Assembly (NCBI RefSeq): GCF_000750005.1
Contig: NZ_JPYA01000030.1
Location: forward strand, 1 to 39,998
From: Geobacillus icigianus
GTDB taxonomy: Bacteria > Bacillota > Bacilli > Bacillales > Anoxybacillaceae
DNA: 39,998 nt
Reading direction: 5' to 3'
Shown: piece by piece, positions 16,094-24,157 of the stretch
How the letters are laid out: every line of letters begins with the position of its first letter
Position numbering within the stretch: position 1 is the stretch's first letter
Made by a program: the position numbers and the translations under genes
Notes under the pieces: model-generated
Seen by the model: only the letters and a program-made list of their open reading frames with translations
Database searches by the model: none
Told to the model about the DNA's origin: nothing

Positions 16094-16430
16094 ACTCGTT
16101 CGTTTCGTTTTCAGCGGGAAGAATGCCAAGCGAGCGGATGTGCGCCTTCGCCTCCTCATTGCCGAGCCGATAGATTTGCTCGTAAATCTTTGTCAGCGTC
16201 CGATCATAGGCGTCGTTTTCCCGATCATAATGGTATTGGACGTACGGCACATGGGCGCGCCAAAACGCCTGCCAATCCGTCGAATAGTTTTGGTCGAAAT
16301 ACTCGCGCAGCTCAGCGATTTCCCGATCGGTCGCTTGAATTTCAAAATCCCATGACGATGCCGTCTTCAGCTGCGAAATTTCCCCCGTGGCCATGGAAAC
16401 GTAGTACGTCTTCTTCCGTTCGTCTGCCAT
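16092..16430 (-). CDS. Conserved small protein (112 aa), unknown
   Basis: A 112-residue soluble, acidic, mostly helical protein (KTYYVSMATGEISQ, then a helix DREIAELREYFDQNY and RAHVPYVQYHYDREND). It lies between ytkD and the holin gene and looks like an intact conserved Bacillaceae gene rather than a chance ORF. I do not recognise a function. The start ATG has GGAGTG upstream. Confidence 0.7.
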   Translation of the reverse strand: MADERKKTYYVSMATGEISQLKTASSWDFEIQATDREIAELREYFDQNYSTDWQAFWRAHVPYVQYHYDRENDAYDRTLTKIYEQIYRLGNEEAKAHIRSLGILPAENETNE

Positions 16431-16733
16431 ACTCGTTCACTCCTTCTGCTCTTTTTGTTTAGTGTGGGGGGATCAAGAAAAAATATGCACCGTTCAATCG
16501 CGAAACCGTTTCTGTTGCATTGGGTTTGGCCGTACTGATCGGGAAAACGATGCGGCCGAAAGCTGTCTCGCAGCCTGCAACCGGGGCGGTTCGCCAGCGC
16601 GGGAAACACCGCGCCGGCGGCCGCGTTTTCAACGCCGATACGGCAGAAAAGCGCGCTCATTCTCCTTTCGCTCCCGGCATCGCCCTGCCAAAACGGGGCC
16701 ATTCCCCTCCAACCAAGGCCGGCAATACGCGGT
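16431..16733. other. Gene-free stretch
   Basis: About 300 bp between the 112-aa gene and the holin gene. It is G+C rich with short inverted repeats (for example GCGCCGGCGGCC) but no credible gene, terminator or element was found. Confidence 0.5.
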
Positions 16734-17129
16734 TCATTTGATCTCGTCTTTCAATAGCTCGATCGCTTTGCGCAGCACGGCTGGAATCGGAACGCCGGCC
16801 CGACCGGCGTTTTCGACAATCGAGATAAATTCGTTGGCGATATAGAAAAAGACAATGGCATCGCGTATGATGTGCATATTCCAGCCGATGGCCAAATCGA
16901 CGAGATGTGCAGCGGCCACCAAAACAAAAATCAACAGCTTGCGGATGATGCCGCGAAACCCGACTTGGCTTGACAACTTCCCTTCCAGCGCGCTAGCAAT
17001 CATGCCGGTCATATAGTCAACGACAACAAGCGCCACCAAAACGACGACAAATGAATCCACGCTGCCGACGAATATCGACAGAAGCGAACCGAATAGAGAG
17101 ATTCCCATCATAGGCGCCGATTTATTCAC
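16734..17129 (-). CDS. ytkC: Holin-family membrane protein (YtkC-like)
   Basis: A 131-residue membrane protein of the phage holin 4 (Cp-1/TcdE-like) family. It has three to four hydrophobic segments, the family motif DYMTGMIASALEGKLSSQVG and GIIRKLLIFVLVA, and a short basic C-terminus. The start is GTG at 17129 behind GGGGGAGG. The reading frame continues upstream, but that sequence looks non-coding. Although phage-derived in family, the position between ytkD and dps matches the chromosomal ytkC, so it is a host gene and not part of the prophage. Its role (autolysis, secretion) is unknown. Confidence 0.8.
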   Translation of the reverse strand: MNKSAPMMGISLFGSLLSIFVGSVDSFVVVLVALVVVDYMTGMIASALEGKLSSQVGFRGIIRKLLIFVLVAAAHLVDLAIGWNMHIIRDAIVFFYIANEFISIVENAGRAGVPIPAVLRKAIELLKDEIK

Positions 17130-17230
17130 ATGCCTCCCCCTCTTCCTCAAGGTGCGCTTCACTATCTTATGCAGGCGGAAGCGGGGCGGCCGCGGCGTTT
17201 TTCTTATCCATTCCTTTATTCGACAAAATG

Positions 17231-17264
17231 ACAGAGGGTGCCCGAAAAGGATCGGGACACCCTC
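17231..17264. repeat. Hairpin upstream of the holin gene
   Basis: GAGGGTGCCCG and CGGGACACCCTC form an imperfect inverted repeat around an AAAAGGAT loop. No T-run follows on either strand. The remaining 17130-17522 sequence shows no gene. Confidence 0.4.
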
Positions 17265-17522
17265 CATCATCGCTATATTATAGACTTCCATGACGAAACA
17301 TTTTCGTCTCCATCGGAAGGATAAAAATGTCCTTACGTTGAATGCTGGAACTTTACGCATTTTCGAATTCGGGTATTTTCAGGAGAGATACTAAACGGCT
17401 TCCTTTCCACACGATATGCTCTGTCTTACTTGAGGGGAGATCGCCTTTTGGATCAGCCCCTCTGTCGCCGCTACTTATATACGTAATGACCGTGTTTGGC
17501 GCACGATCTGTCGCGCCATCTT

Positions 17523-17655
17523 GGAGGCCGGTGATTTAAGGGAAACTTCTGCTCTCCAACAGTGTTTCTTAAATTAAAAAACGTTGCAACGTCATCATTT
17601 CGTTCGTTGTGATTTCTCACCCATCGAACGAATCTGCTGTTTTTTACCAGCCACC
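17523..17655 (-). mobile_element. MITE-like element, copy 2
   Basis: On the minus strand it starts GTGGCTGGTAAAAAACAGC and ends TTAAATCACCGGCCTCC. It is diverged inside but has both terminal repeats. Length about 133 bp. Confidence 0.65.
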
Positions 17656-17692
17656 TTGAAAATCACCGGCCGTTTTGGTCAACCTCTACCGT

Positions 17693-18139
17693 TTATCGTC
17701 CCAAAAACGATTTCAGCATCCAAACATGCTTTTCCAAGCTGCGGTGAATCCCAAGCAGCATGTCTCCCGTTGTTTCATCGCCGACTTCGTCTGCGACTTG
17801 CATCCCTTCTTTCAATTCTCCAATCATCGTTTCAAAATCGCCGACAATGGCGGCGACCATTTGCTCGGCCGTTTCCGTCCCGGATGCTTCCTTGACCGAT
17901 GCCTGCTCCAACGCGCCTTTCATCGTCGCCACTGGCTTGCCGCCGAGCGCCAACAGTCGCTCAGCCAGCGCGTCAATGTGAACGGCCGCTTCATTGTACA
18001 GCTGTTCAAACTTCTCATGCAAAGTGAAAAACTGCGGCCCGGTGACGTACCAATGGTAGTTGTGCAGCTTCACATACAGCACAGTCCAGTTTGCGATTTG
18101 CTTGTTGACAATGTTTGTTAACGATTTTTCCATACTCAT
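17693..18139 (-). CDS. dps: Dps family ferroxidase/DNA protection protein
   Basis: A 148-residue Dps/ferritin-like protein that assembles into a dodecamer storing iron and protecting DNA in stress. Ferroxidase residues fit Listeria-type Dps numbering: His29 (HNYHW), His41, Asp56 and Glu60. The ATG follows an AGGGAGGAATGAGT leader. Regulation by PerR or sigma-B is typical, but I saw no clear PerR box. It is divergent from ytzI. Confidence 0.92.
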   Translation of the reverse strand: MSMEKSLTNIVNKQIANWTVLYVKLHNYHWYVTGPQFFTLHEKFEQLYNEAAVHIDALAERLLALGGKPVATMKGALEQASVKEASGTETAEQMVAAIVGDFETMIGELKEGMQVADEVGDETTGDMLLGIHRSLEKHVWMLKSFLGR

Positions 18140-18280
18140 TCCTCCCTATGGTTTCTTTACCCAGCCTACCCGCTGTTGAAACATCCGAATCTTGCCGATG
18201 AATAGGTTGCCCGATTCTAGCGGAAATATGAATGCGGGCGCCGGTGCATGGTATCATGGAAAGAAAAAGGCAGGCGCGTT

Positions 18281-18439
18281 ATGTACTCGACACTCGCGAT
18301 TGGTTTGCTCATCATGGCAGTCATTCTGTTCTTGGCAGTCGCCACCACTTCGACAGCGTATAGGTATAAACATACCATCGACCCGCTGCCCGAGAAACGG
18401 ATCGACCAACAACAAACCGGCCCAAAGCAGCCGCAGTAG
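18281..18439 (+). CDS. ytzI: Small membrane protein YtzI
   Basis: A 52-residue single-span membrane protein starting MYSTLAIGLLIMAVILFLAV, followed by the conserved TTSTAYRYKHTIDPLPEKR. This segment after the membrane span matches small YtzI proteins found beside luxS in Bacillaceae. An in-frame ATG at 18248 would add eleven charged residues; the shorter start is closer to relatives. Function unknown. It converges with luxS. Confidence 0.7.
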   Translation: MYSTLAIGLLIMAVILFLAVATTSTAYRYKHTIDPLPEKRIDQQQTGPKQPQ

Positions 18440-18454
18440 CGGCGCGGGCCGGCT
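18415..18454. terminator. Nested inverted repeat between ytzI and luxS
   Basis: CCGGCCC (18417-18423) pairs with GGGCCGG (18446-18452), with a further GCCGC/GCGGC stem inside. It covers the convergent gene ends. No long T-run, so terminator function is tentative. Confidence 0.4.
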
Positions 18455-18460
18455 TGTTCA

Positions 18461-18937
18461 TCAGCCAAACACCTTTTTTAGCTCTTCTTTTTCCTGCGAC
18501 AGCCAAAAGCGCAGCAACTGTTTGGCCGCCTCAAGGTCATGCAGCTTCGCCTGGCCGCATTGCCGCTCGGTCGCCGCCGGCACTTCCGCCGCCTCGAGCG
18601 CGTCCTTCATCGCTTCTTCCAGCAAATCGATGACGTCGTCCACGGTCGGCGATCCGCTGACGACAAGGTAAAACCCGGTCTGGCAGCCCATCGGCGAGAT
18701 GTCGATAATATCGAAATGATCGTATTTCGCCGCATGTTTGCGCAGCGTATACGCCAATAAATGTTCGAGCGTATGAATCGCCGCCGGATCCATCGCCTCT
18801 TTATTCGGTTGGCAAAAACGAATGTCAAACTTATTCACAACGCCGTCGCTGCCGACTTTGTGAACGCCGCAGTGCCGCACGTACGGCGCTTTGACCGCGC
18901 AATGATCGAGCTCAAAGCTTTCCACTGGTGAAGGCAT
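18461..18937 (-). CDS. luxS: S-ribosylhomocysteine lyase LuxS
   Basis: A 158-residue LuxS. It cleaves S-ribosylhomocysteine to homocysteine and DPD, the AI-2 precursor, in the activated methyl cycle. Metal ligands His55 and His59 (HTLEH) and Cys127 (RQCGQ), plus catalytic Cys85 (PMGCQTGFY), are all visible. Full length. It is transcribed alone and divergently from yidD. Confidence 0.96.
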   Translation of the reverse strand: MPSPVESFELDHCAVKAPYVRHCGVHKVGSDGVVNKFDIRFCQPNKEAMDPAAIHTLEHLLAYTLRKHAAKYDHFDIIDISPMGCQTGFYLVVSGSPTVDDVIDLLEEAMKDALEAAEVPAATERQCGQAKLHDLEAAKQLLRFWLSQEKEELKKVFG

Positions 18938-19048
18938 GTTCCATCACTCCTGACCATTTAGTTTCGTTTTTATCATAACCAAAACGGTGCCCGTCCCGCA
19001 CCTTTTTTGCCTGCTTCCGCTCCCCGCTTTCCCTGCGCGCGTCTTTTC

Positions 19049-19077
19049 TTGAATATCGAACCCATTTGTCCTATGCT
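19049..19077 (+). promoter_or_regulatory. Promoter upstream of yidD
   Basis: TTGAAT (19049-19054), 17-nt spacer, TATGCT (19072-19077). It would start transcription near 19084, supporting the TTG start codon at 19112. Confidence 0.55.
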
Positions 19078-19111
19078 AAAGACAGTGAAACACGGAAAGG
19101 AATGGTGTCGG

Positions 19112-19345
19112 TTGGCCCAACTCATGATCGCGCTCATCCGTTTTTACCAGCGGTTTCTCTCCCCGCTCAAACCGCCGACATGCCGCTTTTACCCGACCTG
19201 CTCGAACTACGGGATCGAAGCGATCCGCCGCTTCGGCGCGCTCCGAGGAGGATGGCTGACGACAAAGCGCATTTTGAAGTGCCATCCGTTCCATCCGGGC
19301 GGTTTTGACCCCGTTCCTGAACCTTCTCAACGTCTGAAAAAATAA
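19112..19345 (+). CDS. yidD: YidD membrane protein insertion efficiency factor
   Basis: A 77-residue YidD (YtjA in B. subtilis), a membrane-associated helper of YidC-dependent insertion. The family core is complete: amphipathic [10 protein letters not shown], then [17 protein letters not shown], and the end [18 protein letters not shown] at 19112 behind AAAGGAATGG is preferred. In-frame ATGs upstream (19007, 19073) lie at or before the predicted promoter. Confidence 0.9.
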   Translation: MAQLMIALIRFYQRFLSPLKPPTCRFYPTCSNYGIEAIRRFGALRGGWLTTKRILKCHPFHPGGFDPVPEPSQRLKK

Positions 19346-19546
19346 AATAGTCGTCTCTTTGCCATAATTGTCTTTGACCGATCACGCCCCAAATCAACAG
19401 TGGCTGCTTTCCTTGATCCTCGCCGTTTGCTCAATACGGCGATCATATTTGTCTTTACAAGTCGAACGCCTCTTTTGATGAGGAGCCACAAAATCACTTC
19501 CCTCTTGCCATTTGGTTCATTTTTTTGTATGATCGATCTTGTTAAA

Positions 19547-19561
19547 TCGTAATGATTACTA
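19547..19561. promoter_or_regulatory. Zur box 1 (one mismatch)
   Basis: TCGTAATGATTACTA matches the Bacillus Zur consensus TCGTAATnATTACGA at all but one arm position. It lies 23 bp before the start codon of the decayed GTPase gene and would have regulated it. Confidence 0.7.
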
Positions 19562-19583
19562 TTTTCGAGAGGAAGCGGGACGG

Positions 19584-19665
19584 ATGAACAAAATTTCTGC
19601 GGTTATTTAGGGGCTGGAAAAACAACTTTGCTTCATCATATTTTGCACATGGCTGACCGATGAGA
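19584..19665 (+). pseudogene. Remnant of a Zur-regulated COG0523 GTPase (ZagA/YciC type)
   Basis: ATG AAC AAA ATT begins a frame that stops at 19608-19610. A second frame starting GGT TAT TTA (19601) reads GYLGAGKTTLLHHILHM, the P-loop of CobW/ZagA metal-chaperone GTPases, then ADR and a stop. A full protein would be several hundred residues; here a short internal deletion with frameshift and loss of nearly all the rest leave only the N-terminus. The adjacent Zur box and a good AGAGGAAG ribosome site show it was a real zinc-responsive gene. The rest of 19346-19796 holds only the two Zur boxes and promoter elements. Confidence 0.75.
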
Positions 19666-19730
19666 AGATTGAAGGAAGAGTGGGCTTTGTTTCCGAATCC
19701 ATTTCCTTTAACCTAAACAGCAATCGATCA

Positions 19731-19759
19731 TTTTCAAATCGTAATCATTACGATAAAAT
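19731..19759 (+). promoter_or_regulatory. znuA promoter with perfect Zur box
   Basis: TCGTAATCATTACGA (19739-19753) is a perfect 7-1-7 Zur palindrome. It lies exactly between a weak -35 (TTTTCA, 19731-19736) and a -10 TAAAAT (19754-19759), so zinc-loaded Zur would block the promoter. Confidence 0.82.
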
Positions 19760-19796
19760 AACACACACATCCGTCAGTATAAGAAAGGAGTTTTCT

Positions 19797-20819
19797 ATGA
19801 GAACAACGTCCATTCTTTTGTCTCTCCTTTTGACGCTGAGCGTTTTGCTCTACGGCTGTCAATCGAATCCGGAGACAAACGAAACGCAACCATCGAAAGA
19901 CCGGCTAACGATTTACACGACGGTGTATCCGCTCGAAGACTTTGCGAAAAAGATCGGCGGCGACGCGGTAATCGTAAAAAGCGTATACCCGCCGGGGGCG
20001 GATGCTCATACGTTCGAACCGACGACGAAAACCGTGCAGCAAATTGCCGAGGCGGACGCTTTCATTTACATCGGCCAAGGAATGGAACCGTTCGCCGAAA
20101 AGCTGAAAGAAACGTTGCAACATGAGCATGTCCGATTTTTCGTGGCCACCGAAGACATTGAATGGCTTGAAGCCAACGATGAACACGAACATGAGCATGA
20201 CGAAGCGCACAAAGACGAACAAAGCGAAAACGATCAGGCAGACCATAACCACGGACACAGCGAAGGCGATGAGACAGACCATAACCCCGGACACGGTGAT
20301 CGAGACCCCCACGTGTGGCTTGATCCGATCCGCTCGATCGTGATCGCCGAGAACATTCGCGATCTGCTGACGGAACTGAAGCCGGAAAAAAAAGCGCAGT
20401 TTCAGAAAAACTTCGAAACCGTAAAAACAAAGCTCGAGCATCTTGACGCCCAGTTCCGATCGGTCATCGAAAAAGCGCCGAAAAAAGAAATTCTTGTCTC
20501 CCACCAAGCGTATGGATATTGGGAAGACCGCTACGGCATCAAGCAGCTGAGCGTTTCCGGGCTGTCGCCAAGCAACGAACCATCGCAAAAAGCGCTGGCG
20601 CAGCTGATCGAAACGGCGAAACAGCATCATATCCGCTATATGATTTTTGAGCAAAACGTTCATCCGAAAACAGCGGAAGTGATTCAAAACGAACTCGGCG
20701 CCAAACCGCTCCGTCTTCATAACTTAGAATCGCTGACCGCTGAAGATCGAAAAGCGGGGCGCGATTATTTTTCCATCATGGAGGAAAATATTCGCACATT
20801 GCAAACAGCGCTTCAATAA
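19797..20819 (+). CDS. znuA: Zinc-binding lipoprotein of ABC transporter (ZnuA/AdcA)
   Basis: A 340-residue cluster 9 substrate-binding lipoprotein for Zn2+ uptake. The signal peptide ends at lipobox LLYGC; YTTVYPLEDFAKKIGG opens the mature fold. A His/Asp/Glu-rich loop (EHEHEHDEAH through HNHGHSEGDETDHNPGH) lies before DPHVWLDP, a metal-site motif; further metal-site residues are in VSHQAYGYW. The ATG is behind AGAAAGGAG. No permease or ATPase gene follows, so it must use components encoded elsewhere. Repressed by Zur, judging from the perfect operator. Confidence 0.92.
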   Translation: MRTTSILLSLLLTLSVLLYGCQSNPETNETQPSKDRLTIYTTVYPLEDFAKKIGGDAVIVKSVYPPGADAHTFEPTTKTVQQIAEADAFIYIGQGMEPFAEKLKETLQHEHVRFFVATEDIEWLEANDEHEHEHDEAHKDEQSENDQADHNHGHSEGDETDHNPGHGDRDPHVWLDPIRSIVIAENIRDLLTELKPEKKAQFQKNFETVKTKLEHLDAQFRSVIEKAPKKEILVSHQAYGYWEDRYGIKQLSVSGLSPSNEPSQKALAQLIETAKQHHIRYMIFEQNVHPKTAEVIQNELGAKPLRLHNLESLTAEDRKAGRDYFSIMEENIRTLQTALQ

Positions 20820-20829
20820 CCACATCCCG

Positions 20830-20864
20830 AAGGCGTCTCAACCAGCGATGAGACGCCTTTTTTT
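20830..20864 (+). terminator. Intrinsic terminator of znuA
   Basis: AAGGCGTCTCA (20830-20840) pairs with TGAGACGCCTT (20849-20859), followed by a T tract. Confidence 0.85.
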
Positions 20865-20894
20865 CTCGCCGCATGGCCTCGCGCTTGCCCCCAA

Positions 20895-21016
20895 CAGGCC
20901 GGTAAAAAACCGCTAATTCCCTTCAGCAATGGGGGCAGGACTGATGCAACAAGGTTTTTCTCGTTGAAAAATGAGATGGCAAAGCCGGATCTACGAGTAA
21001 ATCACTGACCCTCCAA
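20895..21016 (+). mobile_element. MITE-like element, copy 3
   Basis: Starts AGGCCGGTAAAAAACCGC, carries the core ATGCAACAAGGTTTTTCTCG and ends GTAAATCACTGACCCTCC. The sequence from 21017 to 21237 has no gene apart from the cydA leader. Confidence 0.7.
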
Positions 21017-21237
21017 GCCAGCGCGGTTAAGAACGAACGCTTGACGCCCCGCTCAACATCACGCCTATTTCAAGCCCCAAGCTAGCGCATTAAGGACGTC
21101 CCCCTTTTTGCACCTGTGACTAGCGAGAACTTCCTTCTTCTTGCTCTTTTCTTTCGCGGCAACAGAAAAGACAACATTCGGAATAACTTACGAAACATTG
21201 GCAAACCATAAAGAAAAAAAGAAAGGAATGGCTGAAC

Positions 21238-22587
21238 GTGGATGATTTGGTGATTGCCCGCAGCTTATTCGGGACGACGATGGCTTTTCATATCATTTTT
21301 GCCACGCTAGGCGTCGGAATTCCGCTGTTGATTTTATTGGCGGAGCTTCTGTACCAGAAGACAAAAGACCGCGATTACGCCGTTATGGCGAAACGGTGGA
21401 CGAAAGGATTGGCGGTTTTGCTTGGGGTCGCCATTCCGTCCGGCACTATCGCCGGGGTGCAGCTGTCGCTCTTATGGCCGGGGTTTATGGAAGTGATCGG
21501 AAAGGTGATGTCGCTTCCGTTTCAAATTGAGATTTACGCCTTTTTTATTGAAGCGCTGTTCATGTCGATTTATGTGTACGCCGCTGACCGCATCTCTCCA
21601 TGGATGCGGATCGTCAGCGTCTGTTTTGTCGCCCTCGGCGCCAGCGCTTCCGCCATTTTGATTACGAATGTCCATGCGTTTGAAGGCACACCGGCGGGAT
21701 TTCGGATCGAAAACGGCGAAATCGTCGATGTCGACCCGTGGGCGGCCTTTTTCAACCCAAGCTTTTTCGTCACGGCCGGACACGTCGTTTTGTCCGCTTA
21801 TATGACCGGGGCGTTCGTGTTGGCTTCCATCGCCGCTTATCAGTTATTGCGCGCCCGACAGGACGAACGAGTGCGCCGGTTTCACCAAAAGGCGCTCAAG
21901 CTCTCGTTGACCATCGGCGGCGTCTTCTCGCTGCTGACCGCGATCAACGGCCATGAATCCGCCCAGCTTTTGCACGAGTACCAGCCGGAAAAACTGGCCG
22001 CCGCTGAAGGGCTGTTTGACACCCAATCCCACGCCCCGCTGGCCATCGGCGGATGGACCGATCCGAAAACGCAATCGGTCAAATGGGCGATCGAAATTCC
22101 ATGGGCGCTCAGCTTTTTAGCCGGCAACCGTTTCGACACGGTCGTCAAAGGGCTGAACGACTTTCCAAAAGAATGGTGGCCGCCGCTGTTTGTCCATACG
22201 CTGTTCAACGCCATGGTAGGGATCGGCATGTTTCTTTTGGTTTTATCCATCGCGGCTTGGATTTGGCAAAAGCGGCGAGCTTCTCTCGATTTTCCGCGCT
22301 CGTTTCTCTACAGTTTCGTCGCCGCTGGGCCGCTGGCAGTAATCGGCATTGAATGCGGCTGGATTTTCGCCTGCACCGGAAGACAGCCATGGGTCATTTA
22401 CCGGATGATGAAAACAGAAGACGCCGTCACGCAAACGGAAAATTTAGCGCTCCTGTTCGCGTTGTTCGTGGCCATTTACGTTTTGTTGAGCATCGCTGTC
22501 GTGCTCGTGCTTCGCTACTATTTCCGCCGCCATCCGGTGGCGGATGACCTGCGACCATCGCCTGGCGAGGACACGTTGTCCGTCTAG
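21238..22587 (+). CDS. cydA: Cytochrome bd oxidase subunit I (CydA/YthA type)
   Basis: A 449-residue quinol oxidase subunit with about nine membrane spans, oxidising menaquinol and reducing O2. Haem ligands align with those known for the Geobacillus enzyme: His18, His182 and Met326. The motif CTGRQPWVIY is present. The Q-loop is short, as in the Bacillus YthA subclass. Start is GTG behind AAAGGAATGG. The stop codon TAG lies in the CTAG boundary of a MITE-like element, so the native C-terminus may have been longer or different. Confidence 0.93.
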   Translation: MDDLVIARSLFGTTMAFHIIFATLGVGIPLLILLAELLYQKTKDRDYAVMAKRWTKGLAVLLGVAIPSGTIAGVQLSLLWPGFMEVIGKVMSLPFQIEIYAFFIEALFMSIYVYAADRISPWMRIVSVCFVALGASASAILITNVHAFEGTPAGFRIENGEIVDVDPWAAFFNPSFFVTAGHVVLSAYMTGAFVLASIAAYQLLRARQDERVRRFHQKALKLSLTIGGVFSLLTAINGHESAQLLHEYQPEKLAAAEGLFDTQSHAPLAIGGWTDPKTQSVKWAIEIPWALSFLAGNRFDTVVKGLNDFPKEWWPPLFVHTLFNAMVGIGMFLLVLSIAAWIWQKRRASLDFPRSFLYSFVAAGPLAVIGIECGWIFACTGRQPWVIYRMMKTEDAVTQTENLALLFALFVAIYVLLSIAVVLVLRYYFRRHPVADDLRPSPGEDTLSV

Positions 22588-22709
22588 AAGGCTGGTGAAA
22601 AACGGCTGAGCCCCTTCATCAATGGGAGAATGTGCCGAAAGAAGGACCGATACAACAAGGTTTTTCTCATTGTAAAGGCATATCCACGATGACATCACCA
22701 GCCTCCTAG
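22584..22709 (+). mobile_element. MITE-like element, copy 4
   Basis: A 126-bp copy bounded by CTAG at both ends. It starts AAGGCTGGTGAAAAACGGCTG, has ACAACAAGGTTTTTCTCATT inside and ends ACATCACCAGCCTC. It overlaps the last bases of cydA and shares its 3' CTAG with copy 5. Confidence 0.85.
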
Positions 22710-22842
22710 AAGGCTGGTGAAAAAACGCTGTTTGCCTTGATCGATGATGGAACGCTTGAACATAGAAGCTGATGCAACCGGTTTTTCTATTTGAGAAACG
22801 ATTGCGAGAAGCGGTTGCGTGAGTAAATCACCGCCCCCCTAG
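22706..22842 (+). mobile_element. MITE-like element, copy 5
   Basis: A 137-bp head-to-tail neighbour of copy 4, CTAG-bounded. It starts AAGGCTGGTGAAAAAACGC, has ATGCAACCGGTTTTTCTATT and TTGAGAAACGATT inside and ends GTAAATCACCGCCCCC. The cydB ribosome binding site begins directly after it. Confidence 0.85.
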
Positions 22843-22856
22843 AAAGGAGAACGTTG

Positions 22857-23888
22857 ATGACAAACGAGTTGATCGCTGTTTCAGTGCTGTGGGGATTTAT
22901 TTTCATCTATGCGGTCATGGCGACGATGGATTTTGGCGCCGGGTTTTGGTCGATGATCTACATCCATCGCGCCAGAGCGAACGCCACGAAAATTGCCAAC
23001 CGCTATTTATCGCCCACTTGGGAGGTGACCAATGTCTTTATCGTCGCGATTGTCGTCGCCTTGTTCAGCTTTTTTCCCGGCGCCGCTTTTCTGCTTGGGA
23101 CGGTGCTGCTTGTCCCCGGCAGCATCATTTTGATCTTGCTCGCCATCCGCAGCGCTTTCTTGGTCTTTGCCCACGTGGCGAAAGAATATGAAAAAGCGCT
23201 CACTTATATTTCCGGCCTCACCGGCATTATCATCCCGGCTCTGCTTATCAGCGTGCTGCCGATCACGCATGGAACGTTCATCGAGGTCGATGCGGGCGTT
23301 CCGACGCTCGATTTGAAACGCTTTTTTACGAGCGCCCATGCCTATTCCTTTATGGGCTTTGCGATTTCGAGCACGCTGTTTCTCTCCTCTCTTTTATTGG
23401 CGGATTATTCGCTTGAAGCCGGAGATCGGGAAGCCTACCGCCTGTATCGGCGCAACGCTTGGATCACGGGGCCGATTTCGCTGCTGATGGCCGGAGGCAT
23501 CATGTTGACGATGCGCAACGAAGCGGCATGGCTGTATGACAACATGATGGAGTATTGGCCTTGGCTCGCCGGCTCGGTAGCGATGTTCGCCGCCGCGGGC
23601 ATGGCGTTGCTGCTGCCGTCTTCGAAGCATCCGGGCGTGCGGGGACGGCCGCGGTTGGCGGTCGTCGCGATTGTCATTCAATATTTTCTCGCCAGTTACG
23701 CCTATGGAAAAGCCCATCTGCCCTATATGGTGTATCCGGATGTGACGATCGAGTCGGCCTTTACTCATCCGGACACATTCCGGGCGCTGTTTGTCTCCTA
23801 CATCGTCGGCTTCCTGATTTTGTTTCCGGGCTTCGTCTATTTCTGGCGGCTGTTTATGCACGACAAACGCTATGTGCGGCCAAAATAA
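22857..23888 (+). CDS. cydB: Cytochrome bd oxidase subunit II (CydB/YthB type)
   Basis: A 343-residue membrane protein with about eight spans, the structural partner of CydA. The N-terminus TNELIAVSVLWGFIFIYAVMATMDFGAGFW is characteristic (the family Asp in DFGAGF). ATG at 22857 is chosen because AAAGGAG ends 7 nt before it; a TTG precedes it directly. The 269 bp separating it from cydA are two MITE-like copies. Confidence 0.92.
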   Translation: MTNELIAVSVLWGFIFIYAVMATMDFGAGFWSMIYIHRARANATKIANRYLSPTWEVTNVFIVAIVVALFSFFPGAAFLLGTVLLVPGSIILILLAIRSAFLVFAHVAKEYEKALTYISGLTGIIIPALLISVLPITHGTFIEVDAGVPTLDLKRFFTSAHAYSFMGFAISSTLFLSSLLLADYSLEAGDREAYRLYRRNAWITGPISLLMAGGIMLTMRNEAAWLYDNMMEYWPWLAGSVAMFAAAGMALLLPSSKHPGVRGRPRLAVVAIVIQYFLASYAYGKAHLPYMVYPDVTIESAFTHPDTFRALFVSYIVGFLILFPGFVYFWRLFMHDKRYVRPK

Positions 23889-24065
23889 ACAGACAGAAAA
23901 ATTCCATGGGCAGCGCGACCTGCCCTCCACCCGGGGATGAAAATCCGCGTCAGGCCGGCATTTTCACGGGAAAGTTCCAGGGGCAGCGATCTGCCCTCCA
24001 CCCGGGGATGAAAATCACCGCTCGCCGGCGTGGGATTTTCACAGAAAACGCGCGGCCAAAATAAA
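23876..24065. repeat. Two-copy tandem repeat downstream of cydB
   Basis: A 26-bp block ending GGGGATGAAAATC occurs at 23920-23945 and 23991-24016 (period 71 bp), each followed by an inverted TTTTCAC. GCGGCCAAAATAAA also flanks the whole array, at the cydB 3' end (23876) and near 24052. No gene is present in 23889-24157. Confidence 0.65.
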
Positions 24066-24066
24066 T

Positions 24067-24104
24067 GGGAAAAGGCGCTCCACACAGCTAGAGGCGCCTT
24101 TCCC
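24067..24104. terminator. Bidirectional terminator between cydB and the cytochrome gene
   Basis: GGGAAAAGGCGC pairs with GCGCCTTTCCC around a 16-nt loop. It separates convergent genes. Confidence 0.65.
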
Positions 24105-24157
24105 CAGACCGCCGCGCGACAGGAACCCCGCAAGGCCTGTTTCACCGTCTCCCCTCG

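Noticed and set aside
15483..16355. 290-residue plus-strand ORF over ytkD
   Set aside because: The Nudix box and YtkD similarity are on the minus strand.
16734..17129. Holin gene as part of the prophage lysis module
   Set aside because: It lies more than 3 kb outside the predicted attachment site and in the chromosomal ytkD-ytkC-dps order, with no endolysin beside it.
17361..17522. Further gene upstream of the holin
   Set aside because: No ORF with ribosome binding site or family similarity was found on either strand.
22584..22842. Transposase-bearing insertion sequence
   Set aside because: The copies are under 140 bp and contain no ORF; none of the family members in the window carries a transposase.
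23920..24016. CRISPR array
   Set aside because: Only two units, with no uniform spacers and no cas genes in the window.
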